Assembly: GCA_009617715.1 (NCBI GenBank)
Contig: VTFK01000029.1
Span: 868,001 to 932,000, forward strand
Length of the DNA stretch: 64,000 nucleotides
Direction: 5' to 3'
Origin: Plectrocnemia conspersa
Lineage: Eukaryota; Arthropoda; Insecta; Trichoptera; Polycentropodidae
Part shown: one piece after another, positions 25,470-38,100 of the stretch
Position numbering within the stretch: position 1 is the first letter of the stretch
How the letters are laid out: every line of letters starts with the position of its first letter
Translations under genes and position numbers: made by a program
Notes under the pieces: model-generated
The model's input: only the letters and a program-made list of their open reading frames with translations
Database searches by the model: none
Told to the model about the DNA's origin: nothing

Positions 25470-27279
25470 ACTTTTATATGGAATAAATTGCAAATTACCT
25501 CTTAAGTATATTTGTATTTTTAATGAAGAACTAGAAACCATAATATTATATTATTTTTTAAAAACCTAATCCTAGATTAACTAAACCATATTAAATTAAC
25601 CCGATAACTGCATTAGATGTGTGTATACGTCAATCCAAAACTTTATTTCAATGCTGTTAGCGAATAAAATAAAAAATTACCATTGATTATAAAACTCCAT
25701 ATTTTAGTATGAAGAAATTAGAATATCATTTAGTGGCATGTTTCCTTTATATTACAAACAAAACTGCTATGTATTTTATAAAAAAAAGTAAGGTATTTAT
25801 AAAACTAAATTTTGCATTTATCAGGGTAAAAGTACTATTCGTCAACACTGCTATTCATGTAACATGGAAGAGTTGACCAGGCTTCATTCGCAGTATCACT
25901 ATTCAAAAATCCTTATTATGCTATTATGCTAAGAGGAGAAATTAATCAACAGCCATGTTATTTCTGTTAGTGGCAATGACATGAATAGACCATATTATGC
26001 AGTGAATCTAAAACATGAAGTCATGTTTATGAAAAAGAAATAGCCATTGTTGTCACTGATCGACTCATAAAAAAACAGCTCAGAGCTGTTCATTATCCAA
26101 CAAAAAACGCAAGAAGAAACATGCATGTCTCATCATACACCTAAGAGTAAACGACCACATACAGTAGCAAATGTGAGAGTATAACATTGAAATAAAAAAA
26201 CTCGTTCTTAAACTACGCATTAAATGACGAAGTTAAAAAATAAAAGCTTACTCCAACGATTTTATAAGGCAATCCCAAAATTAAAAGAGTGAAAATATTT
26301 TTTGTGCAAAATTCTTTAGAATTTGTTTTTGTATAATATATACAATAATTTTATTTATTTGTTTGGTAATTTTCTCTTCTATGCTGAATGTGTTGCAATA
26401 CTGGAAAACTATTTATTATACCCTCAATGAAGTTATGCAGTAGTAGAACTTTGTGTGCTTGGATAAATATGTAGTCAAGATGAAGATAAAGTAGATAATA
26501 TAATAATTTTCACTTCCATGGAAACTAAAATATGTTATAATTTTCTAATCATCTGAGCAGATGCATCTTTGAACTTGTTCTCAGTTATCACAAGATTCTG
26601 TAAGAGATAAATATATTCAGACAATAATGGAAAGTACTATAAAATATTGGACGAAGATAAGTAATTTGTAAATTTAAATCTTAAGAAAACTAATAATATT
26701 TTTGCAACTTGATTTATAACTTAATATATTTTTGGCGATAAGAAATAAAATTTATAAGAAAATTCCCAAAATCACTTTTCAAAAAGTTGTAAATAATATT
26801 TTATATTCTGCATATATTATATATTCGGTCTGTTGGTAGTCTTTTTAATATTTATGTTACAGTAAATGTATATTACCTTTAATGTTATATATTCACTAAT
26901 ATAAATATAATTTTACTGCTTAGTATCCATAAAACTGTATTTGTTCACAAAAATATAACTTCACTGGAATATTACACATTCACTGTAACATATATAAAAG
27001 GTTCTAGCCAAACTTCATGCCAGTATGAACCATATAGTTTTCTTTGAGGGAATCAGAAACGATGATTTAGAAAATTGTTTATTATTAATTATCCTTACAT
27101 AAATATATTTTATATAAATGCATACTATTTTTAACAACAAACGAGCAAATAATAAATTGTTTTATTTATTCATTTTTAAATCAGTAATTGAATTTGTGAG
27201 TTTGGACTTATTTTACCAGACATTTAAAATCTGGCTTGTAGTTTGTTAGGGTTGTAGGTTACAATTCCGTAAGGTGTTG
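25470..27279. other. Intergenic DNA, no gene seen
   Basis: AT-rich, with only short frames lacking motifs. Confidence 0.45.
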
Positions 27280-28035
27280 ATTCGTTCACACTTAGTGCAC
27301 GGTGCTTTGATTTGATCGAAAATCAAAATAAGTTGGCAAGCAGCTTTTCTTAATATGGGGTACTTTGATTCCGAAACAAGTTATCAAAATTCTATTGGAG
27401 ATGTAAATGCCTTGTGATGTAATTTCAAAGCAAGATCTTCTTGAATTTATATTAATTATATTTTTCCAGCTGATGTTTCGGGGAGCACCAATTAAAAAAT
27501 ACATAGCGTATCAAGTCCATTTCAAATAGATTAATAAATAATGATATAGTATGATCTTAATTCCTCAGATCTTTAAATCTCAGACTGATATCTGCCAATG
27601 ATTATTTTAACTTTCCTCGAAATTCATAAAGATTTTTTATCTTTGTTCTCAAGAGATTTGATTTTTAAACAGCGAAAATGATTTAATTGTCTTTAAAGTC
27701 AAAAATTGCATATGTTCCATTATGTCAGTCAGGAACAGTTATGTCTACATTTTTAACTAGCATTGTAGGTGCTCCGTCATTTGCTACACTTACAACTTTT
27801 TATGGGATACATCAGCTTTGTTCAATATTGTGCTAAGTGCATTCTTGATATCGACACCACGAGCTGATTCTTTGAGTGCTACTAAATCGACCATTTCTTC
27901 TTGCATAATTACTACTGTAGAAACATAATGAGCAAACACAGCTAACTGCGGATTAGCTTAAATGTATGTTGATTCGTCGAGGGTCAAACTGAATGATACA
28001 TAGATTTTCAAATCATTTTTCAGCTTCAACTCAGT
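27280..28035 (-). pseudogene. hAT transposase relic (SCAND3/ZBED-like), antisense
   Basis: The complement translates, with breaks, to FSLTLDEST (first catalytic Asp), then NPQLAVFAHYVSTVVIMQEE, LVALKESARGVDIKNAL and LNKADVSHKKL. A TDGAP-type block follows in a shifted frame near 27770, and more decayed sequence runs leftwards to about 27290. The order and spacing match the catalytic domain of hAT transposases. Stops and shifts show it is dead. Confidence 0.75.
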
Positions 28036-28695
28036 CTTTTTTTGTGTGACGTGAAATTGGAATTTAGGATATTATTTTTTGTAGTTTTGAATTAATAGTG
28101 GAGCTGCATTAAAATACCAAACAGCCGCAACATTGATAATAACCATATAACTAAAAATAATTGTTATAAAAAATACTTTTAATAAATCGGCAGCCTTATT
28201 TATTGGATTTAACTAATTATTTTTTACCCCTGTATCATTAAATTTTATTTTGAATATCCTTATAGTTTAACATGATTAGTAATATTATAATTATATAGTA
28301 TATTTATGACGCTTCATAATTTCCTATAAGTCAAATTGTTTACAAAAAACAATACGTAAAACTAGAATAAAAAACGTCTAATTTCTATATTTCTTAAAAC
28401 CCAAAAATTGTATATAAATACAAAATTAACTAAGAATACTTTTATTACATCAATTGTGTTTTTTCCCTTTATAAATGATTCTAATCTGAATTAATTGCTA
28501 GCCAAGTCATGTAGATAATGTATAATTATTTAAAATATGATTAATGACGTACAATTTGTATTGTTCAATATGACTAATCAGATTTAGATTATTTCTGTTG
28601 TTATTTATAAATTGAAGGACAAATCAAATAATGATATTAACTTATTGTGGTAAGAATGTACCCTTTGATATTTACTATTAACGCACATTTTAAAT

Positions 28696-29447
28696 GGTTC
28701 GGTGAAAAATTGCTCACATGACGATTGCGCCCACGACCATTGCTCTCACAAAAACTGCTCTTATGTAATATTACCCACACGTTACATCGCTCGAATGAAT
28801 ATTACTCTCGCGAAACATTGCTCCCATTTTTTTATTTTTCTGGATGTATGTACATCGGGAGTATTAATTTCAAACTAAATTAGAATTAGAAGTCAGAATT
28901 CAAACAAACGACAATGTTGATCCATAGATTTGAAAATAATATTTTATATCGATGTTTCCCGTATTATATTATAAAAACCTAGACACAAAATTTTTAATTC
29001 ATGGAATTACTAAGCTAGTCTCAAGTAAATGTTTGTTTGCTGCATAGGCGACTGGAATTTCACCAAAATACACATTCGAATGACCGTTATGATATAACGC
29101 CTATGCGCCAAACAAACATTTACTTTGAGACTGGCTTTGTAAATCCCTGAAGTTAAAAATGTATGTCTAGGTTTTTACAATATAATACGGGAAACATTGA
29201 TATAAAATATTTTTTTCAAGTGCATAGATCCTGATTGCCGTTTGTTTGAAATCTGACACGCTAATTTAGTTTGAAATTTATACTCCCGATATACATACAT
29301 GCAGCAAATTAAAAATACGGGAGCAATGTTCCGTGAGAGTAATATTCCACGAGAGCGATGTTCCGTGTGGGTTATATTCTGTGAGAGAAGTTTTGGTGAG
29401 AGCAATATTCGTGGGCGTGATCGTCCTGGGAGCAATATTCCGTTCAT
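28696..29447. mobile_element. Fold-back element with 16-bp subterminal tandem repeats
   Basis: Two arms of roughly 350 bases (about 28696-29049 and 29090-29447) are inverted copies around a loop of about 40-50 bases. They pair from GCATAGGCG / CGCCTATGCG at the loop out to CGGTGAAAAATTGCTC / GAGCAATATTCCG at the ends. The outer 130 bases of each arm are about eight tandem copies of a 16-base unit close to GAGAGCAATATTCCGT. The 10 bases CATTTTAAAT occur just outside both ends (28686-28695 and 29448-29457), a plausible target-site duplication. It has no coding capacity. The superfamily is not assigned. Confidence 0.8.
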
Positions 29448-30149
29448 CATTTTAAATAGCTATAATAGACTTCTTGTCAGAATCCAACTCTGAGTTTTGC
29501 TATACATTTTATAAGTATCATATGTTCAAATAAAATATGTATATAAAATGATGTTTAAATGATATATTTACATACAAAATATTAAAATTAGCCATATAAT
29601 AAACATATATTTTTTCGACAAACGGATTATCTTAGACATTTTTACATCATGCGATGTTATACATACATCTGATATATAAAAACATGTTTATAGATAATGA
29701 TTTTGATAGTTGTTTTAAATGTGTTGATTGAGTTTATGTGTGATGACACAATACATAATACGTGTAATAATGTTTTAAAAAATTAAGCCACAATCAATTA
29801 ATAAATTGCATACCTCAGAAACAGATTTTATAATATCGAAACCTCAACATACTTAGATGATGAAAGTCCACACTAAAATTATTTAGTAGGCAAAATTTAA
29901 AATAATTAGTCACCCTTATCAGCTATAAAAAAACACGCAGATACACATGTAAAAAACCCAAATAAATCACTTATCATTTTTGTTTACCATTAAGAGATCA
30001 TTCTAACGACCATTTTGAACTAATGAAAGCAAGGTCTTCAGTGTTAGACCACATACTGTATTTTTTATTACAATGGAAGAAAGATCTCGTGACAAAAAAA
30101 AAAATATGAATTGCAAATATTTCACAAACCACAACCGCCCTGAGACGTT

Positions 30150-30660
30150 AATCAGTCATACGCACCCCTGAATATTTGTGTAGAAAGGATGTACGGTAGA
30201 CAATGCGTTCTACTCTCTGCATAATTCTACTGTTTTTAACCCCTTGATTTGGTTAAACGATCGAACCGTTTTTATTTAAGGCGTAAACACATTTCGTGGG
30301 TGTGTCCAAGAAGCGATGCAAATGCCTCGCAAACATATTCATCTGCAATTCGTCAGAGCTGTCATGAACCAACTTTATTTTCTATATATTACTCGAATGA
30401 CACTCGGTCACAGAGGAGACAGACGGAGGAAGACGCGGCAGAGACTCGGCGAGAGACGCGATGAGATATGCACCAGGAGAGATGCCTAGAAGTCACAGCA
30501 CGAGACACATCAGTGAATCGTCAAGCAACACAAAACCGACTTACAAAATTTGCCATTTAAACTCAACCGCCTGATGTGTTTATAAAATAAACTGTTTCTG
30601 GCAGCTATTTTGGCTGCAAAGTCACACCCCTTTGGCCTCAAAACCAGAAAGTGGTGAACC
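30150..30660 (+). mobile_element. Probable LTR with primer-binding site, retrotransposon remnant
   Basis: A GC-richer block contains TATTTAAGGCG (TATA-like), an AATAAA near 30585, and then AACCAGAAAG directly followed by TGGTGAACCCCAACGTGAT. The last string closely resembles the TGGTGACCCCGACGTGAT-type start of insect LTR-element internal regions. The left LTR border is uncertain. No gag or pol follows: the sequence returns to AT-rich DNA by 30700, so this is a solo or truncated copy. Confidence 0.5.
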
Positions 30661-31580
30661 CCAACGTGATTCAAAGCCTGGAAAAATAATAATACTTAAT
30701 CTATGTAATAATCATTGAATTTTTGCAGTGTTATTTGGAAAAATAAAGGTCAGGCAAGTCCATCTTAGCAATAGTGAACATAAAAGGTATTAAAATAAAT
30801 TGGTATTTTGCTATATGAAATATAAAATTAGCTTATATTGTCTTTAAGCAGTGAAAAGAGAAACTAAATTTGAATTAGTACATAACTAAGATCATATGTT
30901 TCTCATTTGCTTATCATTTCCAGTTCGTTTTATTCGCGGTTGATTTAAAAAATGTAAAGGAGTCAGGAATGAAAACATAACATACGAAAACAGTCGGGTT
31001 TTATGGACTGAACTAAGGTCTGCAAACCTTTTTATCAGAAAATTTATTTGTATGATATAAGAATGATAGTTTTAAATTTGTATATAAAAATATATTGAAA
31101 AGATTATACACTTGTGAATATGTATGTAACAATTTATAGAGTACACAACTATTTAGCAGTTTATACTGAATATTGACAAATAAATAGATAAAAAATATAA
31201 CATATGTCAATAATTTTTTATGGCGATTATTATTTTACGCAGATTACACAAATCACATAATCTTTCTTTACAATCTAAACAGATGTAGTGCTTGTTTGTT
31301 TTGATTTGAATTTCCTAAATGATTCACATAAAAATTTATTACATCAACAAAACAACATGTGTTTCAAGATAATATTCTAAGAATTATCTTTATATATATA
31401 TTTTTTTAATTATAAATAAATATATTTTACAAATTGATGGAAATTCCTAGTACAAAAAAAATATTCCAAAATTTTGGGTATATGCCATTCAACTGAGATT
31501 TGCCATCTCTAGTCATTGTATTGCTGATTATTGTTTTTATCATATCTTAAATATTTTGGATAATCTTAAAAATACTGTAA
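30661..31580. other. Intergenic DNA upstream of ACS1
   Basis: AT-rich, with no gene or repeat recognised. Confidence 0.45.
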
Positions 31581-31583
31581 TAA

Positions 31584-31590
31584 TATATAA
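31584..31590 (+). promoter_or_regulatory. Candidate TATA box of ACS1
   Basis: TATATAA lies about 140 bases before the ACS1 start codon, with a possible start region (AGATCAATATTT) about 25-30 bases downstream. Position and sequence are suggestive only. Confidence 0.35.
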
Positions 31591-31653
31591 CCGAAACGCG
31601 AGATCAATATTTCATTTTGGAAAGAGAAGTGCTTGGACAAACTTTAAATCTTG

Positions 31654-31714
31654 GTAAGATTTCAAGTATACTTATTTAGTACATACTTATCGCTACTAAT
31701 ACATTTTTTATCAG
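31654..31714 (+). other. 61-base intron in the ACS1 5' leader
   Basis: GTAAGATTTC at 31654 and a T-rich tract ending TTTATCAG at 31714 form a compact GT-AG intron just before the ACS1 ATG. An open frame runs through it from a non-ATG codon. That frame is explained by intron read-through, which is why the ATG at 31723 is preferred as the start. Confidence 0.55.
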
Positions 31715-31722
31715 CAGCGAAG

Positions 31723-34032
31723 ATGTCTTTCACTAATATACCATCAAAGTTCGCGATCGACGATCAATGGGATTGCCATCTCGGAAGAAAATGTGTTGAA
31801 GCAATGAAGAGATTTTCTGAAAAGATTCAACAAATCGATGTTTTAAACGAAATTTCAGAAACTCACGGCTCAGTCCGTTTGAGAAGCATAAGAGTCGCTC
31901 AAGCTTTGAAGAGTCGAGGAATCGGATACGAAAGTGTCGTTTTATTATGTGGACCGAATCATAACGATATTTGCTTGCCATTTTATGCTTCGTTGTACAT
32001 TGGAGCTGCAACTTTCCCCGTCGCTCAAAATCAAACTATCGGTTAGTATATTTGATTGCTTACATATAAATATACAATAGCATGTTAATATTCGTATATG
32101 CTTTAAAGACGAATGGTGTCATTGGTTGAATCTGTGCAAACCTAGCATAATATTCTGCGAAAACAGCCAAACCACCGTAGCCGAGAGTGCTTTGAAGAAA
32201 ATGGGACTTTTGATTGAAATTGTAGCTTTTGGAAATTGCGAGGAGCGATTCACTAAATTTTCCGACTTTTTAAAACCTACGGGCACTGAAGAAGAATTTC
32301 AGTAAGATATATATTGATTGCATAACTGTTATTTGTATAAGTTTTTAATTTTTAATTATTTTCAAGGGTCACTGAATTGAATGCTAAGGAAACAATAGCT
32401 CTAATAAGTTGTACGAGTGGTTCTTGTGGAAAACCAAAGGCAGTGTGTATGACCCATCAACAGTTGGCAGTATCGTTTATTATAATGTAAGATATCGTAT
32501 TTTTTAATTTCATTTTTTAAGTTATGGTATTTATCACTTCAATCAACAAAACACAATTTGTATAAGGGATTATGATTCAATGATTACCTATTTTTATACA
32601 ATATATTTTTTTATACTTACAGTATGTACTTATTTTTATATTGCCTTAAAACACTTTTGGAATACCCTTTTAAATATTTTTCAAATAGAAACCGTTTCAT
32701 AAACAGCATTTATAGACAGTTAATTAAACATTCTGAAACTATTCTAATACACATATGTATATCACCAATAATCTAATTTATTTCAATATTCCAGATATCA
32801 TTCAAAATGCTTCTAAAGCTTTACTAAAATAAATCATTTTAATAAAAATAAAAATAAATATTCGCAACATAATTAATTTCCATATATGTATTATATAATA
32901 AAATAATATTTTTTAATATTCACAGAGCATTAGGTCAGGATCCGGAAAAATTATCAAATCATCAAAATTTAGCTATATCAACAACGTTTTGGCTATCGGG
33001 CACGGTCACAATTTTAGTTTCAGGCTTATCCGGACAATCTAGATTACAATGTCCAAAGCCATTTACACCTGAATGTATCATTAAAACTATAAAGAAATAC
33101 AAGGTTGGTTATTATTATTCAAACATACTCTATAAATATTTGTTGTATAACATTAAATATCTATATATTGTTTTAACAGCCATCCAGCGGTGTAGGAATA
33201 TCTACTTTGCTATCTCACCCTTGCATCAAAGAAGCAGATTTGAGTTGTTTTGGAGATATTATGTTCATGGGTGCGGTTCCATCCGCTAAACTTGTCAAAG
33301 AAGTCATGGAGAAGAATCCCAATATAGTGCTAAAGAATTGTTACGGTCTTACCGAATGTTGCGGATTGATATCCGTAGGAAATGTGAACCCTGACATGAC
33401 CAATTGTTGCGGAAAAGTTTTGCCTTGGGTCAATTGGAAAGTGGTGGATCCTGAAACGCACGTACAACTGGAAGCCAATAAACAAGGAGAGTTGTTCGTC
33501 AAGGGACCTACATGTTTCAAGGTATATATTAGTGTGCTACTCAATTATTACTAACTCGCTTCATTATTTATTGTTATGAATTGTATATTTTTAGAGATAT
33601 TACAACGACCCCGAGTCTACGAAAAATACTATAACTGAAGATGGTTGGTTCAAAACTGGAGATTTGTTCTATTATGACGAAGAAAACAATTTATATTTCC
33701 TGGACAGGAAAAAGGAGATGATGAAATATAAAGGATACCACGTGTCTCCAGTCGAATTAGAAGCAGTGATCGATAAATTAGACGGTGTGATGAGAAGCTG
33801 TATCGTTGGAAAACCATCTGATTGTGGAGATGAAATTATGGCATTTGTAGAAAAAACACCTGGCTCGCAAATTACAGCTGATGATATCAGGAATGTGGTT
33901 AAAGATAAACTAGCTGAATGGAAGCAAATTAGAGGCGGTATAGCTTTCTTGGATTCTCTGCCTTTGACCCAATCTTTGAAGGTGGACAGGAAACAATTGA
34001 AATCACAGAGAGATTTAGTCAAAACAGAATAG
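31723..34032 (+). CDS. ACS1: luciferase/4CL-like acyl-CoA synthetase
   Basis: ANL-superfamily adenylate-forming enzyme, expected to activate a carboxylic acid with ATP and pass it to CoA. Exons: 31723-32041, 32109-32301, 32367-32486, 32926-33103, 33180-33521, 33595-34032; 529 residues. P-loop TSGSCGKPK at 187-195; A5 YGLTE at 325-329; A7 TGD at 405-407; A8 DRKKEMMKYKGYHVSP from D421 with hinge-region lysine K428 and loop glycine G431; A10 lysine in SLKVDRK near the C-terminus. W233 replaces the His of luciferase motif A4. The end is KTE, with no PTS1 signal, so cytosolic or undetermined location. First of six tandem relatives and the intron-poorest. AATAAA at 34284. Substrate unknown; luciferase activity is not implied. 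Confidence 0.9.
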
Positions 34033-34474
34033 TTATTGCTATATTTATATGTATAATATGGCATTATTGTTGCTTGTGAAATTGGGATATTTAAAAAACA
34101 GTTAATAGTTATTATCAAATCGGTAATCTGATAAGCCATTGATTATACAAATGTTTTAGAGTGCAAGAGTGCAAACGAAGATAACTAACACAACATGTAA
34201 AAATATTTTATAGAAGGCAATATTCAATGTACATATTATGTTATGACTGTAAACATTGTATTTAGTATATCTGCATAAAACCAAATAAATAAAAGAGATT
34301 ATTTTGGAATATTCGTAATTCCCTGAATTTGATAACGTGTTTATTTACGTTGCGTAAAATTAAGATTTAACGCTAATACACTCGTAGTTAGTTCTAAAGA
34401 ACAATTCTTGTTGAACTAACACACATAGATAAAAAGGTAATTTGACAGAAATAGTAGAAAAATACACACGTATG

Positions 34475-34537
34475 AAATGCAATTAAAAACATTTCAAAAA
34501 TTATTAAAATATTTTTGAAATGTTTTTAATTGCATTT
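34475..34537. repeat. Perfect 27-bp hairpin between ACS1 and ACS2
   Basis: The arms 34475-34501 and 34511-34537 are exact inverted complements (starting AAATGCAATTAAAAACATTT) around a 9-base loop. It lies about 440 bases past the ACS1 stop. No coding or flanking duplication was found. Confidence 0.85.
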
Positions 34538-35149
34538 TATTTCAACAATGATGTAGAAGAAGATTGGTAGTTTATTTTACAATTTTTAAAGTCACTGTGA
34601 AAAATTGTGAGTACCGAATCCAAAAACAGTTTGCTGTTAACTGATACGCCAAAAAATCCTACTGTAATAATTTTATGAATAAATTGAATGCGAATATTTC
34701 CTGGAACGTATTTACCGCGTTATTCGAGGTGTGAGTGTATGTGTATTACGCTTATAAATACTTCTGTATTATACCGCTAATGTTTTTTAACATTAGTTTG
34801 TGCTATTTATTTCACATTGTTATCGTTTTGTGGTAAATAAAATAAAACTATTATGCAAACTTATTATAATTAATTACAAATGATATTTTTGCAGGGGAGC
34901 TCAAATTATGCACAGCTATTATATTATAAGACCGTTTATGTATACGCTATATACTAATTTTACTGTTGATAAACCCGCATAATCGTTCGGTCATTGCAGG
35001 GTTATCAACCTCGAGTTTGAACGAACATAAAACGAACTGTTACACGCAAACTGACTCAGTCGCTTCCTGGACCATAAGAACGATAGGCGCTTGTGTTGTT
35101 TATTCAATTATAATATTTTTAGTGAAAGCTTAAAAGTTCCATCATCAAA

Positions 35150-38100
35150 ATGTCGCTGGTTATCGTGCCTGAAAATCTTAAATATGAGATCAAACCGGAC
35201 ATGGAGTGTCATCTTGGAAAGTTGACATTGCAAACTATGAAGAGGTTCAGACAAAAATTATTTCAGGTTATTATTTCATTTATATTTTTAAATGGTATTG
35301 TTGTATTATGATATAATTTTGAGACATTATTATGTAATTGAATTTTTTTATTATCAAAATAGATACGCCTTGAACAAACATGCATACGTGCAAAAAACTG
35401 AAATCTAACTTAAGCATTTATCACTTCGTTTGACTATTTATAGGAAGTATTTTTCTAGCAAGATCTACGTTCTCGTGTGTATTATTGTACTATACAAAAC
35501 CGGTTTGTTTAGCATTGCATGTGATTCATCTTTGCTAGGTTTCTTTTGAACTGTTTTTTTACTTAAACTACTTCTAAATAATAGTTTGTTAATTACAGAA
35601 AAAAAAACCATTGCTTATCTGTTGTAGCATAAAATGTATTACCATAAATTTTAATAATAAAACAAATTATATTCCACAACCAGCAAATAAACAGAACAGC
35701 ATCGCTTATTTTTCTTTGTACACACACAGTTTTTTTAACTTTACTTTCTAAACTGACATAAAGTTAACATTATTATTATCTGTATATTTATTATTATAAA
35801 TATTATAAAAAAATGTCAGCATTATATATTTAACATAAAAGTATATTGACAGTTATGATAAAAATTACAGTAAAAAAATATCGTTGATGTTATGATAACA
35901 GCTGATTTCGGTGATTGAGTAAATTAATTTAATTAAATTATAAAGTTTATAAAGATTTTTTTAATGTATATATAATACATATTTAGAATTAATATTTCAC
36001 ATATTCCTTTTTATTATTTCTCTACTACTAATAATTTAAGAAACACCAAAATTTGTGTTTAACAATGTATAGTCAACTTTTAAAAATATACAGAAAACTT
36101 TTATTATACTGGCACTAATTTGGTAATCCAAATAAGCATTTGCAATAATTTTAAAAGAGCAAAAGTTTCAAGTCAAAAATTAATGTAATATGCGATTAAA
36201 AAAAAACTTTTTTTGTATGTTTATATAATATAATACAATAGTCTTTGGATAACAAAAAACAAGAGTTGTCAGATCAGTCACACACATCACAACTAGAAAA
36301 ATCTTTGGGACGTTTTAGAATATCTAAGAAAAAAAATTAGTCTGAAAAAAGAGCTCGCACTACTATTAAATATTTTATCTTAAATATTCAACTTCTACAA
36401 GATTTTTTTATTGTCAGTATTTATAGATTGTTTTTTTAAATATATTTATTATAATACGTGTGTTAAAAATATATACTAAAATTATAAGCCATAAATACTG
36501 TTACTACTAATGAATAAGTTTTTGAATCTGTAGATCATGGATTTACAACAATATATTTTTTTAACAAGTATATGTACATCATCTGTAGTAAATTATAGTA
36601 AATTACGTACTACCTGTATAAATTTAATATTTTAGCAATACAATTATTATAGCTGTTTTAGTGCGTTATCTTAGTAGGTAATAACATTGTTGACACTATT
36701 TGACATATTGAGCCGTTAAGATAACTAAAATATTTATTCGTTTATATATTTTTATTTGTTCGTCGCAAATAGTTTTTATTTTTATTGTATTTTATTATAT
36801 TAAAAAGTTAGTTCTATTTATAGTATCACAGTTATTCGATTGACATATTGATGGGCTTAAAAATGCGTTAACTATCAAAGTTTAGCAGCTAATTAATAAT
36901 AACGATTTAGATTTTTTCCCGGTAATTTGTTGTCATTCTAGCAAAATATATAATGATTTATGCACTGCAATAAATATCATCCTTAGCTATTAAAATAAGC
37001 AATAAAATCTAACACACGTAGATACACAATTTACCACATAGATTTATATATTTATGAACCATTATATTATTAATAGCATTTTTTAAATAACAGTTAAATA
37101 GACAGATATTTTATTTTATTAAGCTAATGCAGCCTTAGCCTTAATTTATCAAATTTTCACACTACATATAGGTAATTGGATCAGGGCAAAATAAATTTAA
37201 TTTACATGTATTTGAAACACTTGAGATTCAATACCAAAATCTTACTATAAACAATAACCGTATTAATAAATGTCGGTACGGATTTTTTTTATTAAATAAT
37301 ATATCTTGTTTATTATATAATATATGATTTTAAAGAATATTTAAAGAACGATATTAACGTTTTAGATAAACTTCACAGACGATTCATCTGAAACATTTAA
37401 ATCAGTGAGGCTTAGGAGTATACGCTTAGCACAAAAAATGCAATCGCGAAATATTAAGTTGGGAGACATCATCATGGTTTGTGCACCAAATCATAACGAC
37501 GCCTGCATTCCGATTGTGGCCTCGTTATATCTGGGAACTGCAGTATTTCCATTGGCTGAGAATCAAACTTTAGGTATGAATTGCTCGTTAACCCTTATCA
37601 GCCAAAAAAACTGGTTATTTTATATATTTTTATTTAATATTGTAGCTGAATGGTGTCACAACATAACCCTGGCCAAACCAGCAATGATTTTCTGCGGAAG
37701 TTCCCAAACCACTGTAGTTGAAGAGGCTGTTAAAAAAATGGGACTCAAAAAAGTCGAAATTGTAGTCTTTGGTAATGACGATCATAAATTTACAGCTTTT
37801 TCTAAATTTGTAGAGGCAACACATACTGAAGAATCTTTCGAGTAAGTATTTTCAATTATTAAATGTATGAACCAATTATGTATAACGACGTTGTTTGTTT
37901 TCGTTAAACTGTAAAGATTAAAAGTGATTTATTTTTTAGAGTGACAGAATTTAACCCTGATACAACTACTGCTATAATATCTTGTACAAGCGGATCCACT
38001 GGATATTCTAAAGCAGTTTGTCTAACTCACAGACAGTTGACTCTTGCTCTAAAATTACCGTGGTAGTAATTATAAAAAATATTATTTCACACACGCACAC

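Noticed and set aside
33672..34139. 155-codon minus-strand open frame over the ACS1 3' end
   Set aside because: Antisense shadow of the ACS1 last exon; the plus frame carries all motifs.
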